Of a stretch of 27,262 bases of DNA, positions 1 through 7,203 are shown in pieces. Below the pieces are notes generated by a model. It made no database searches, had not been told where the DNA came from, and saw nothing but the letters and a program-made list of their open reading frames with translations. Each line of letters opens with the position of its first letter. The first letter of the stretch is position 1. Origin of the DNA: Chthonomonas sp. UBA1950. Its GTDB lineage: Bacteria; Armatimonadota; Fimbriimonadia; Fimbriimonadales; Fimbriimonadaceae. The stretch covers positions 1 through 27,262 of the forward strand of contig DDEQ01000048.1 in assembly GCA_002336105.1 (NCBI GenBank), in the 5' to 3' direction. A program made the translations under genes and the position numbers.

Positions 1-1
1 G

Positions 2-172
2 GGGTACGTCTCCTCTAGCAAGGGTGGCGATAACTACGGTAGTCGAAACTCGTTCACTTACGGAATTGGGTACCATCCCGCCGACTCAGATTACGCGATT
101 GATTTCAACTGGGGTGCGCCGCAGGGAAGCGGGGCTGACTTCTCGATTTCAGCGACTTATAGGTTCAAGTAA
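2..172 (+). CDS. C-terminal end of an outer-membrane beta-barrel protein (5' partial)
   Basis: An open frame runs from the window edge to TAA at 170-172, giving 56 residues of a protein that begins upstream. The visible part alternates polar and hydrophobic or aromatic residues (NSFTYGIGYH, DYAIDFNWGA, DFSISATYRFK) and ends in a strand with a near-terminal Phe (YRFK). That is the usual C-terminal signature of proteins inserted by the BAM machinery into the outer membrane. The stop lies two bases before the ATG of the next gene, so the two are probably co-transcribed. Family and substrate cannot be named from this fragment. Confidence 0.6.
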   Translation, partial: GYVSSSKGGDNYGSRNSFTYGIGYHPADSDYAIDFNWGAPQGSGADFSISATYRFK

Positions 173-174
173 AC

Positions 175-1491
175 ATGAGAATGCTCCGCCTTTCAACAAT
201 TATTGTTTTGGTTTGTGCCGTCGCATCGGCATTTTCGCAATCCTGGAACACTGCTTACGATGCGGGCCTAAAGGCTGCAAAAGCAGGCAAATGGAGCGAA
301 GCTCGCGAAGCGTTTCTTCAGGCTGTCGCGTCGCGGCCAGAAGACCAGTCTGGACCGACAAACTTGCCTGGGCCGGCTTCTGAGCAGAGAAGGTGGAGAA
401 ACGGATCACCGTATTCACCCAACTTTTTGGCTGCTTACGCCGCGTATAAACAAGGTCTTGCCGCAGGTAGCTCTTCGGACGCTACGACTTTTCTTAAGAG
501 CTCAGCTGCTGAACTAGAGACTTTGCTTTCGAAGAAGGCGATCAGTCGCGAAACCGTCTATTTTCTAACGACGATTTACGGCAAACTCGGCGACACACAG
601 AAAGCCCAAGCTCTTGCATCCAATATTCCAGCGACTCAGGAGTACAAATGGAAAGTTGACGTTGAAGTCGTCGCTCCCGAAGAACTGGCTGCGATGTCAA
701 ATTCGACTAAGCCTGTCGTTGCTGATACGATCTTCCCGTCAAATACGAACGTCGTTTTGACTCAACCATCGGCGAACGGATCGGTTGCGGTCATCGAGTC
801 TAAGTTCGCGCTTGTTGTTGGCCAAGCCTCCAGCGCAACCGCTGGCTTGGCGGTGCCATTTGGGTCAGATAACGCCCAAGTGATTCGTAGTGGTCTTACA
901 TCGTTTGCAGGCTATGCCGATGCAAATGTGGATGTTGTCATCAATCCTACTGCGGATCAGTTGCTGACAAGTGCAAAAGCACTTGCCTCGCGAATGCCGC
1001 AAGGAGCGACATTAACCCTTTATTTTGTTGGCAGCGGAGCAAATATCAACGGAAAAGACTATCTTGCTTGTGCAGATACGAAGGACCTTAAGGACACTTC
1101 GTCGATGGTCAGCAAATATGATCTCTACACACTATTCACTTCGAAAGGCGCGAAGATATTTAGTTTCTTCGAAGTTGCGCGTCCTGTTGTAGAAGGAAGA
1201 TATTTCGGTCAGGAACAACCGGTTTTAGGCTCTATCGCTCAAATGCAGAGCACGATGCCTGGGGGCCAACTGCTTGGCACCGTGAAGGATGGCCGGGCGC
1301 TTGGAGTGTTTACCCAGGCGTTCGTCGAAGCGCTTGCTAATCTCCGATCAAACCAACTCCCGATCGGCGAATTTGGATGGCAGGTCTTCTTTAAGATGAA
1401 GCGTGCCAACAGCGGTTCTACTGGCGGTGGTGCTAGCCAGATTCCGACGCTTCCAGTTTTGACTTACCTGGCTACAGACGCTAGATTCTAA
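175..1491 (+). CDS. Secreted caspase-fold (C14-like) protein with both catalytic residues replaced; TPR-like N-terminal part
   Basis: A 438-residue protein. Residues 1-21 form a signal peptide (hydrophobic core LSTIIVLVCAVASAF, cut near AFS-Q). Residues 25-52 (AYDAGLKAAKAGKWSEAREA) look like a TPR helix pair. From about 210 the order of elements matches metacaspase/caspase (peptidase C14) domains: FALVVGQ (211-217), an N-x-T strand-helix, LYFVGSGANING (282-293) where the family has FYYSGHG-x-x-NG, DYLACAD, a YDLYTLFTSKGAKI segment, and FFEVAR (331-336) where the family has LDACR. By this alignment the catalytic His is Ser287 and the catalytic Cys is Ala335, so the fold is kept without peptidase chemistry. 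It starts two bases after the upstream barrel gene, suggesting a periplasmic or surface role alongside it. The fold call rests on motif order only; the loss of both catalytic residues follows if that call is right. Confidence 0.62.
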   Translation: MRMLRLSTIIVLVCAVASAFSQSWNTAYDAGLKAAKAGKWSEAREAFLQAVASRPEDQSGPTNLPGPASEQRRWRNGSPYSPNFLAAYAAYKQGLAAGSSSDATTFLKSSAAELETLLSKKAISRETVYFLTTIYGKLGDTQKAQALASNIPATQEYKWKVDVEVVAPEELAAMSNSTKPVVADTIFPSNTNVVLTQPSANGSVAVIESKFALVVGQASSATAGLAVPFGSDNAQVIRSGLTSFAGYADANVDVVINPTADQLLTSAKALASRMPQGATLTLYFVGSGANINGKDYLACADTKDLKDTSSMVSKYDLYTLFTSKGAKIFSFFEVARPVVEGRYFGQEQPVLGSIAQMQSTMPGGQLLGTVKDGRALGVFTQAFVEALANLRSNQLPIGEFGWQVFFKMKRANSGSTGGGASQIPTLPVLTYLATDARF

Positions 1492-1509
1492 GTCAAACTG
1501 TTTTTTGCT

Positions 1510-2337
1510 ATGCACGATGAACTTGGACCAAACCAGATTCGAGTTCTTCGTGCTTTAGCTGGAACTTGGGCCGACAAGTGCTGCTCGGAATATCTTCTTC
1601 CGTCGATAGCGCGACAGTGTGATTGCCCGCCACGATTTCAGGATATCCAAGCCGCTCTTGCGGACCCTTTCCATTCGTTGCTCGTTATCTTTGCGCATTA
1701 TGCGTTTTCTAGGCGCGGCAGAGATCGCAATGATGCCTGTTCATTGGCAATCGAAGCCCTCAAACAAGTCAAGGCGAAAATCGGGTTTCCGAGCTTTTTA
1801 CGACATTCCGATGGCTCAGTTCTCTGGGAGGAATTCGTTGCGGCCAGCGTTCGAAAAGGGAAGAAGCCGAATGAGGAACTCAATTTAGGGGTCGTTGCCG
1901 GTTTCGCAGAGTTGGCACAGGAGATCTTTAGGTCTGGACATTCTGGAAGCATCTTTGAGTGGTTTTGCGACGTGGCCACCGAATCAAATCGAATCGAAGA
2001 ACCTTTCCTTAGAATGGTTGACATTCGAGGCGTTGGCCCTAAGGTCGTTTCGACCTTAGCAAGAGACGCCGTCTTCTTGTTCGGAGTTGAAGAAGATATC
2101 GAGCCTGTCGATCTTTTGTTCCTTCAGCCGATCAACAAATACATTCGCGACATTGCCGTCCATGTGGTCGCTCACCAGTCCGAGGCAGATAGCCCCGATT
2201 GGATCCTGGCTGGAAAGATCTCGAAATACGCCAGAAGAGCTGGCGTAAGCGGAATTCGATTTAACATTGGAGCTAATCACTTTGGAAGCCATGGCGCGAT
2301 GGCCGTGAACTTTCTCGAAGCGATTCACTCTCTATAA
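1510..2337 (+). CDS. Unknown protein with a helix-hairpin-helix motif, possibly HhH-GPD-like
   Basis: A 275-residue soluble protein with no signal peptide. I do not recognise its family with certainty. The clearest element is DIRGVGPKVVSTLARDAV (171-188), a helix-hairpin-helix of the G-V-G-x-K type that contacts DNA backbone. About 20 residues on comes EPVDLLFLQPINKYI, with Asp201 where HhH-GPD DNA glycosylases carry the catalytic Asp of their V-D-T-H-V segment. There are several cysteines (24, 25, 37, 39) but no clear FeS pattern. The C-terminus holds GANHFGSHGA. It follows the pseudocaspase gene by 18 bases without a clear Shine-Dalgarno sequence, and its last six bases overlap the end of hspR on the other strand. 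A DNA-binding or repair-like role is possible but unproven. Confidence 0.55.
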   Translation: MHDELGPNQIRVLRALAGTWADKCCSEYLLPSIARQCDCPPRFQDIQAALADPFHSLLVIFAHYAFSRRGRDRNDACSLAIEALKQVKAKIGFPSFLRHSDGSVLWEEFVAASVRKGKKPNEELNLGVVAGFAELAQEIFRSGHSGSIFEWFCDVATESNRIEEPFLRMVDIRGVGPKVVSTLARDAVFLFGVEEDIEPVDLLFLQPINKYIRDIAVHVVAHQSEADSPDWILAGKISKYARRAGVSGIRFNIGANHFGSHGAMAVNFLEAIHSL

Positions 2338-2736
2338 GTCGACTCGTTTGCGCGGGCGAATCTGTGGCGTAGGCAATAGCCGTTCGTCTCGACGAATAGG
2401 AGTGCTTGGGTTTACCAAGAGTTGGGAAATTCGTCGCTCGGCTTCTTCGACATATTCAAGCATCTGTTGTTCCATGTCTTTGCGCATGTCATCCATCTCG
2501 TCTAGCAACCGAAGGATCAGTTCAACGCCAGCCAAGTTAACTCCCATCTCTTGTGTGAGTCGTTGAATTCTTCGTACCCGTAATATGTCGTACTCGCTAT
2601 AGAGCCTATTCTTTGCACCCACCCGGCTAGGGACAACGAGTCCTAGTCGCTCATATTGTCGAAGGGTCTGGGGATGGACACCACATAACTGTGCCGCCAC
2701 ACCAATCATATAGACCGGTTGATTTTCAGTTCTCAA
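2332..2736 (-). CDS. hspR: HspR-type MerR-family heat-shock repressor
   Basis: A 134-residue transcription factor. An N-terminal MerR winged helix (about 8-75) reads VYMIGVAAQLCGVHPQTLRQYERLGLV followed by NRLYSEYDILRVRRIQRLTQEMGVNLAGVELIL. The HPQTLRQYE and GVNLAGVE stretches are typical of HspR rather than metal-sensing MerR proteins, which would carry a C-terminal Cys cluster. Residues 85-110 form an acidic coiled coil (dimerisation), and the tail is basic. The start is TTG, lying in the four-base overlap TTGA with the stop codon of dnaJ, so translation is probably coupled. HspR proteins repress chaperone operons by binding HAIR repeats, usually with DnaK as co-repressor; a HAIR-like site lies before dnaJ here. 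The 3' end overlaps the convergent HhH gene by six bases. Confidence 0.88.
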   Translation of the reverse strand: MRTENQPVYMIGVAAQLCGVHPQTLRQYERLGLVVPSRVGAKNRLYSEYDILRVRRIQRLTQEMGVNLAGVELILRLLDEMDDMRKDMEQQMLEYVEEAERRISQLLVNPSTPIRRDERLLPTPQIRPRKRVDL

Positions 2737-3677
2737 CTGGCCACCTTCTGCAACTTCGCCAATTCTGTGAGAAGTTTTGTCTCCTGTTCACTAAGCGTCT
2801 TGGGAACAGTTATTTTTATCTTTGCGTACAGGTCTGTTCGCCCCCCAGACATCTTAGTGATGCCCTGGTTTCCAAGCCTAAAGGTTTGGCCCGACTGAGT
2901 TCCAGCAGGGATCTTCATCGTAAGGGTGCTACGAAGAGTAGGAACCTTGATTTCACCACCAAGAGCTGCCGTTGTGTAGGGAACGGGGACATCGACCTCT
3001 AGATTGTCGTTGCTGAATTTGAACTGCTGATGAGGCTGATGCTTGATAACCACATAAAGATCACCGGCTCTTCCGTTGGCTCCAGATGCTCCTTTTCCGG
3101 GAACGCGGAGCTTTTTACCGTCCTGAATACCGGCGGGAATCGTGACATCAACCTTTTTAGTCGAAGGAACGGTTGAAACTCCGTCTCGGGTCCGCTGAGC
3201 ATCCATAGTTTGGTAGGTTAATGTACGCTTTGTGCCCTTATCGACCTCTTCCAAGGTCAGTTCGACGATCTTTTCCACGTCCCTAGGTTGCTGAGCTTCA
3301 ACATGTTCGAATCGGGTGCCGCCACGTCTATTACTGCTTACACCGCCTGAAAATAGATGTTCAAAGATGCTGCCGAAGTCCATTCCTTCTGCGTTACCGC
3401 CAAAGTTGAAACCGCCGAAATCAGCTCCTCCACCCGCACCTCCGAAATGCTGAGCCTGTTCCCAGTTAGCCCCGAACTGGTCATACATTTTTCGCTTTTC
3501 TTCGTCTCCAAGAACCTCGTAAGCCTCGCTGACTTCCTTGAACTTGGCCTCAGCCGCCTTATCGTTCGGATTAACGTCGGGATGATATTTTCGAGCGAGT
3601 CGTCGATACGCACTCTTGATGTCTTTAGCGTCCGCGCCTCTATTCACTCCCAGTGTCTGATAATAGTCCTTAGCCAT
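2733..3677 (-). CDS. dnaJ: DnaJ/CbpA-type co-chaperone lacking the zinc-finger domain
   Basis: A 314-residue J-protein. Residues 4-67 are the J domain with the invariant HPD at 32-34 (YHPDV), which stimulates the ATPase of DnaK. Residues 78-112 are a Gly/Phe-rich linker. From about 128 come the two beta-barrel client-binding domains (VDVTIPAGIQDGKKLRVPGKG; LRSTLTMKIPAGTQSG-type segment) and a dimerisation tail. The protein contains no cysteine, so the four CxxCxGxG repeats of classical DnaJ are absent; this is the CbpA-like layout. It is the first gene of a two-gene unit with hspR. A HAIR-like operator 20-40 bases upstream of the ATG indicates heat-inducible control by HspR. No dnaK or grpE lies in the window. 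Confidence 0.9.
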   Translation of the reverse strand: MAKDYYQTLGVNRGADAKDIKSAYRRLARKYHPDVNPNDKAAEAKFKEVSEAYEVLGDEEKRKMYDQFGANWEQAQHFGGAGGGADFGGFNFGGNAEGMDFGSIFEHLFSGGVSSNRRGGTRFEHVEAQQPRDVEKIVELTLEEVDKGTKRTLTYQTMDAQRTRDGVSTVPSTKKVDVTIPAGIQDGKKLRVPGKGASGANGRAGDLYVVIKHQPHQQFKFSNDNLEVDVPVPYTTAALGGEIKVPTLRSTLTMKIPAGTQSGQTFRLGNQGITKMSGGRTDLYAKIKITVPKTLSEQETKLLTELAKLQKVAS

Positions 3678-3697
3678 ACTGCTTACTCACTCAATGA

Positions 3698-3718
3698 TAT
3701 GAGTGTACAACACTCAAG
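3698..3718 (-). promoter_or_regulatory. HAIR-like HspR operator upstream of dnaJ-hspR
   Basis: Read on the minus strand the site is CTTGAGT-N7-ACTCATA. The known HspR element (HAIR) is CTTGAGT-N7-ACTCAAG, so the left half is perfect and the right half matches 5 of 7 with exact spacing. A further TTGAGT half-site follows at 3689-3694, closer to the start codon, and may extend the operator. The position just before the operon that encodes HspR itself suggests negative autoregulation. A possible -10 (TATCAT, minus strand of 3695-3700) overlaps the site; no convincing -35 is visible. Confidence 0.72.
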
Positions 3719-3795
3719 TGAAAAGAGACCTTTTTTGATTCATTTGACCTAGACTCAGTTCATATCTAGGAAAGTGATCTAAGAATGCCGATGAT

Positions 3796-4653
3796 TTGAA
3801 TGTGGATTTGGGGACTCTAGAGTTAAAGATTGCGCGAAGTGAAAACTTGCCTGTTCTGCCGCAAGTCGTTAGTGCCGTTTTAAAACTCGCTGACGATCCA
3901 GATGCTTCACCCAGGGCAATGGAAAGGGTCGTTGAACGCGATCCAGCAATTACCGCAAAGATTCTTCGCGTGGCAAATTCGCCATTCTACGGCGGCTCGC
4001 AAGTTGCTAGTATTGGTCGAGCTATCAGTATGCTCGGATTGAACTCGGTTCGATCTCTTGTTGTCGGCGTTGCGTATCAACAGGTCATTAGCGGAAAGCC
4101 GCTTTCGATTCGCTTCAACAAGCTTGACTTCTGGAAACACAGCCTGGCTGTGGGAACCGCAGCAAGAATCCTTGGCAAGCTCAAGATTCCAATGCGCGCA
4201 GAAGAACTGTTCAGCGCAGGCATGATGCATGACATCGGGTTTTTGGTGCTAGATAAATTCTGCCCTGCTGAACTAGATGCCGCAATTCAAACCGCGCAGA
4301 AGACTGAGCGACCGATGCATGTGATTGAGCGCGAGCAACTCGGCTTTGATCATGCAGAAATCGGTGCGTTGTTGTCAGAAAGGTGGGGATTCTCTCCAAT
4401 GATGCGGTGTGCGATCCGGCATCACCACGACCCGGGTGCAGATCGAGATAACCAGACGACAACGATGGTAATTGCTGCCGCAAACGCCCTCGCCTACGAT
4501 GCTGGTTTCTGCAACCATAGTCTCAGCGGTGGGCATGAATCAGCTGAAGAACTGATGGAGTCGATTGGCCTCCCGAAGGAGCAATACACCGCTATCCGCA
4601 ATGTCATGCAGACAGAAGTGATGCGAGCTCAAGAGGCCTATCAGATCCGTTAA
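3796..4653 (+). CDS. HDOD domain protein (signalling output domain)
   Basis: A 285-residue cytoplasmic protein made almost entirely of an HDOD domain. The start of the domain is LPVLPQVVSAVLKLADDPDASPRAM, followed by VVERDPAITAKILRVANSPFYG (46-66) and SIGRAISMLGLNSVRSLVVGVA, all hallmark HDOD segments. HD-type residues that many HDOD proteins lose are kept: His115 (FWKHS), MMHDIG with His145-Asp146, DHAEIGALL, and HHH at 209-211. HDOD proteins act in bacterial signal transduction, often linked to cyclic di-GMP, motility or stress; the partner here is not visible. The start is probably TTG at 3796, with GTG at 3802 as alternative; there is no strong Shine-Dalgarno sequence. The 3' end overlaps the convergent M32 gene by four bases. 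Confidence 0.87.
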   Translation: MNVDLGTLELKIARSENLPVLPQVVSAVLKLADDPDASPRAMERVVERDPAITAKILRVANSPFYGGSQVASIGRAISMLGLNSVRSLVVGVAYQQVISGKPLSIRFNKLDFWKHSLAVGTAARILGKLKIPMRAEELFSAGMMHDIGFLVLDKFCPAELDAAIQTAQKTERPMHVIEREQLGFDHAEIGALLSERWGFSPMMRCAIRHHHDPGADRDNQTTTMVIAAANALAYDAGFCNHSLSGGHESAEELMESIGLPKEQYTAIRNVMQTEVMRAQEAYQIR

Positions 4654-6128
4654 AGGTCGTAGATATCCTTATACTTCTTTTCAAGGCCGGCAAGGTAGTC
4701 AGCGGCTCCGATTGGCTTACCAGTGACTTGCTTGACTAAGTCTTTGGGGGCAAATTTTCGTCCCTTAGAATATATGTTTCTCTGGAGCCAACCTAAGAGT
4801 GGTGCAAAGTCGCCTTTTTCGATATAGGATTCCGCACTCCCGAGTTCAGATTCCAGGGCGCCCCAGAATTGGTAACTCAGTAGATTGCCCATGGAATAGG
4901 TTGGGAAGTACCCGATAGAACCCATTGACCAGTGAACGTCCTGGAGGCATCCCTTGGAATCATTTGGCGGAGTAATGCCTAGATATTCCTTGTATTTTGC
5001 ATTCCAAGCTTCTGGCATATCCTTTACAGCTAGCTTGTTGGTTAGCACGTCAAGCTCAATTTCGAAACGAACAAGGACGTGCAGGTTATAAGTCAGTTCA
5101 TCCGCCTCAACGCGGATTAAGGATGGCTCAACCTTGTTAATCGTCTTGTAGAAGCTTCTTGGGGTGAAGTCGCTCAGCTCAGGGAAAAGCGCTTGTAGAT
5201 CAGGCAAGAAATGTCGCCAAAACGCCTCGCTCCGACCGACGATATTTTCCCAGGTTCGAGATTGACTCTCGTGAACTCCGAGACTGACTCCTCCGTACAA
5301 AGGCGTGCGATCCCATGCCTTTGTTCCGCCCTGCTCGTACATGCCATGTCCCGCTTCATGAAGAGAACCAAAGATAGCCGAAGGTAGATACGGTAGATAA
5401 CGAGTGGTCAAGCGAATATCGCCATGGGACCAACCGGTGCAGAACGGGTGAGGAGCGGTGTCTTGTCGACCACGGTCAAAATCAAAACCAATAGCCTTAA
5501 CGATCTTTTCCGTGAACTCTTTCTGTTTTGGAATGCTCCATTCGCCATAGAGTTTGCTGTCGTCAACCGGTCCCTTGTCAACAATCGCCTTCACTAAGGC
5601 GACTTGAGGGCCTTTAACGGCTTCGAACATCGCTTTTGCATCAGCGGCAGTAGCGCCTTCCTCGTATTGGTCGAGTAGGGCGTCGTAAATCGAATCCTTG
5701 TAGCCGAGGTATTCCGCTTCCTCGCGGGCGATGTCGAACATCGTCTCAAGGGTAGAAGCAAAACCTGTGAAGTTGTTTTCTGCTCTCGCTTTAACCCATT
5801 CTTCGTGAGCGATGGCAGCTAATCGGCTCTTTTTTGCAACGAGGGCAGTCGGTATCTTTGTTGCCAAACTGATATCGCGAGTCACCACTCGCAACATGGC
5901 TTCGTCGTCGCCAGTAGCTTCACCTTTCGAAGACTCAACAAGCTTCGACACTTCTTCGGATGTGAAGATCTCGTGAGCCATTCGACTCAGGATACTGACG
6001 TGCTCTGCGCGAGCTTCAGCTCCTCCTTTTGGCATATAGGTTTGCTGGTCCCAGTCCAGGATCGCCGTCGCGCAGTTGAGTGCGTTTACGTCTGCGAGAC
6101 GCTGCTTTAATGTTTCAAGAGCCGTCAT
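4650..6128 (-). CDS. M32 family metallocarboxypeptidase (carboxypeptidase Taq type)
   Basis: A 492-residue zinc carboxypeptidase of the usual M32 length (about 500), without a signal peptide and so cytoplasmic. It removes C-terminal residues from peptides. All M32 signatures are present: DWDQQTYMPKGG near the N-terminus, SHGDIRLTTRY (234-244), the zinc motif HEAGH (257-261) in LHEAGHGMYEQG, the third ligand Glu287 in HESQSR (286-291), LIRVEADELTYNLH, and GCLQDVHWSMGSIGYFPTY near residue 400. The core catalytic set looks intact. It lies 47 bases downstream of the beta-lactamase-like gene on the same strand and may be co-transcribed. A GC-rich inverted repeat (7-bp arms at 6135-6141 and 6153-6159) in that gap has no T-run, so it is not a clear terminator. 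Confidence 0.95.
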   Translation of the reverse strand: MTALETLKQRLADVNALNCATAILDWDQQTYMPKGGAEARAEHVSILSRMAHEIFTSEEVSKLVESSKGEATGDDEAMLRVVTRDISLATKIPTALVAKKSRLAAIAHEEWVKARAENNFTGFASTLETMFDIAREEAEYLGYKDSIYDALLDQYEEGATAADAKAMFEAVKGPQVALVKAIVDKGPVDDSKLYGEWSIPKQKEFTEKIVKAIGFDFDRGRQDTAPHPFCTGWSHGDIRLTTRYLPYLPSAIFGSLHEAGHGMYEQGGTKAWDRTPLYGGVSLGVHESQSRTWENIVGRSEAFWRHFLPDLQALFPELSDFTPRSFYKTINKVEPSLIRVEADELTYNLHVLVRFEIELDVLTNKLAVKDMPEAWNAKYKEYLGITPPNDSKGCLQDVHWSMGSIGYFPTYSMGNLLSYQFWGALESELGSAESYIEKGDFAPLLGWLQRNIYSKGRKFAPKDLVKQVTGKPIGAADYLAGLEKKYKDIYDL

Positions 6129-6175
6129 GATTTCACGAGCGTACCCGCGCCGCGCTCGTCTAGTTTGGGCCGAAC

Positions 6176-7096
6176 TTAATCTTCGACCCCGCCTCCTGTT
6201 GGGCTGAATTTTTCATAGCCTTCGGGAAGGGAATAGGGCTTTTTGGGGTTCAGAGCCTTATATACGATTTTGCAAAACTTGCGAATCGCGACATCGCCTT
6301 CGTTATCATGCTTCCATTGCTGATCTTTCTGGTCGTCGGTGTAAACAGAGACGATGTAAGGAGTTGGTGCAAAGACAATCGCTGTCTCAGATCGGCTGCG
6401 AGAAATAGCTCCAGATTTGCTGGAAACTCGAACGTCAACCGGAACAGATTCGCCAGTGTAATCATCCCAATATTGATGGCTCATAATCCGCATGAGCTTT
6501 TCGCATGCGGCTGCGGTCCCGGCTTTATGTTTGTAAACGAGTTCTAGGAAGCGGCTCATCTCGTTAGGCGTAGTCATTCCAAGTCCCCATTTGTCTCTAA
6601 ATTCCCTGAGCTTGGGTTCAGATTCTGGAAACTTTGACCATAGAACCCGAGTGTTCGAGAGTCCGAGCTTTGCCAAACGATCATTGATGGATGTGGGCGT
6701 CAGGTGTTCTCGAAGCACGATTGTCGCCGTGTTGTCGCTGACGGTAATCATCAGATTTGTCCATCCGTCCAGGTCTACTTTGACTCCGTCGCGGAAAAAG
6801 TAAGACCACATGCTGGCTTGGCGGTCTTGTTGACACGGAACTGATACCTGGTCAGTCCATTTCACTTTCCCTTCTTCCGCCGACATTAGCACGTCAAAAG
6901 CGATTGCTGTTTTGATCGTTGATGCAGTGGGGAAGACCTCGTCCCCTCGATTACAAATCTGAGTGCCAGTCTTTAGGTTGATTACGGAGTAACCCATCCG
7001 GCCTCGGAAGGTTTTTACCAACTCATCGAGCTCTGCTTTGTATTTGGGTTGAGGTGCTGTCGAGATGAGTGCGAAAGCTAGAGCAGAAAGAAACAT
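6176..7096 (-). CDS. Secreted class A beta-lactamase-fold serine hydrolase
   Basis: A 306-residue protein from the ATG at 7096; the frame also allows a TTG start at 7132. The ATG was chosen because it puts MFLSALAFALISTA at the very N-terminus as a signal peptide. Class A motifs are in order: PTASTIK with nucleophile Ser59 and Lys62, SDN at 120-122, and SSKSGAISRSRSE with KSG at 227-229. The omega loop has EPKLR (Glu160 first) where TEM-type enzymes have E166-P-E-L-N, so the general-base Glu seems kept but Asn170 is Arg. The protein may therefore be a slow beta-lactamase or a penicillin-binding or cell-wall hydrolase relative. It is divergent from the LacI-family gene and shares a 106-base intergenic region with it, so the LacI operators may affect it too. 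Confidence 0.85.
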   Translation of the reverse strand: MFLSALAFALISTAPQPKYKAELDELVKTFRGRMGYSVINLKTGTQICNRGDEVFPTASTIKTAIAFDVLMSAEEGKVKWTDQVSVPCQQDRQASMWSYFFRDGVKVDLDGWTNLMITVSDNTATIVLREHLTPTSINDRLAKLGLSNTRVLWSKFPESEPKLREFRDKWGLGMTTPNEMSRFLELVYKHKAGTAAACEKLMRIMSHQYWDDYTGESVPVDVRVSSKSGAISRSRSETAIVFAPTPYIVSVYTDDQKDQQWKHDNEGDVAIRKFCKIVYKALNPKKPYSLPEGYEKFSPTGGGVED

Positions 7097-7139
7097 CTGC
7101 CTATTATTGCCAGGAATGATCTCGGTGGGCAAAAAACTG

Positions 7140-7168
7140 TTGCATGATCCTAAAGCCTGTGATACGAT
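7140..7168 (+). promoter_or_regulatory. Sigma70-type promoter of the LacI-family gene
   Basis: TTGCAT (7140-7145) and TACGAT (7163-7168) are separated by 17 bases; each hexamer matches 4 of 6 consensus positions. Transcription would begin near 7175, exactly where the first operator starts, so a bound repressor would block initiation. Confidence 0.5.
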
Positions 7169-7173
7169 AAGTA

Positions 7174-7203
7174 TGTAAAGCGGTTTACGTATAGCGCTTT
7201 ACA
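7174..7203 (+). promoter_or_regulatory. Two abutting LacI-family operators
   Basis: Two 14-bp sites sit end to end: GTAAAGCGGTTTAC (7175-7188) and GTATAGCGCTTTAC (7189-7202). Each differs by one base from the perfect palindrome GTAAAGCGCTTTAC, which has the central CG typical of LacI/GalR operators. The outer arms also form a 9-bp inverted repeat, TGTAAAGCG at 7174-7182 and CGCTTTACA at 7195-7203. The sites cover the predicted transcription start and run up to the first possible ATG of the regulator gene, so autoregulation is likely. Confidence 0.72.

Noticed and set aside
24..383. 119-codon frame over the barrel end and the start of the pseudocaspase gene
   Set aside because: It overlaps two better-supported genes in other frames and has no ribosome site or protein-like pattern.
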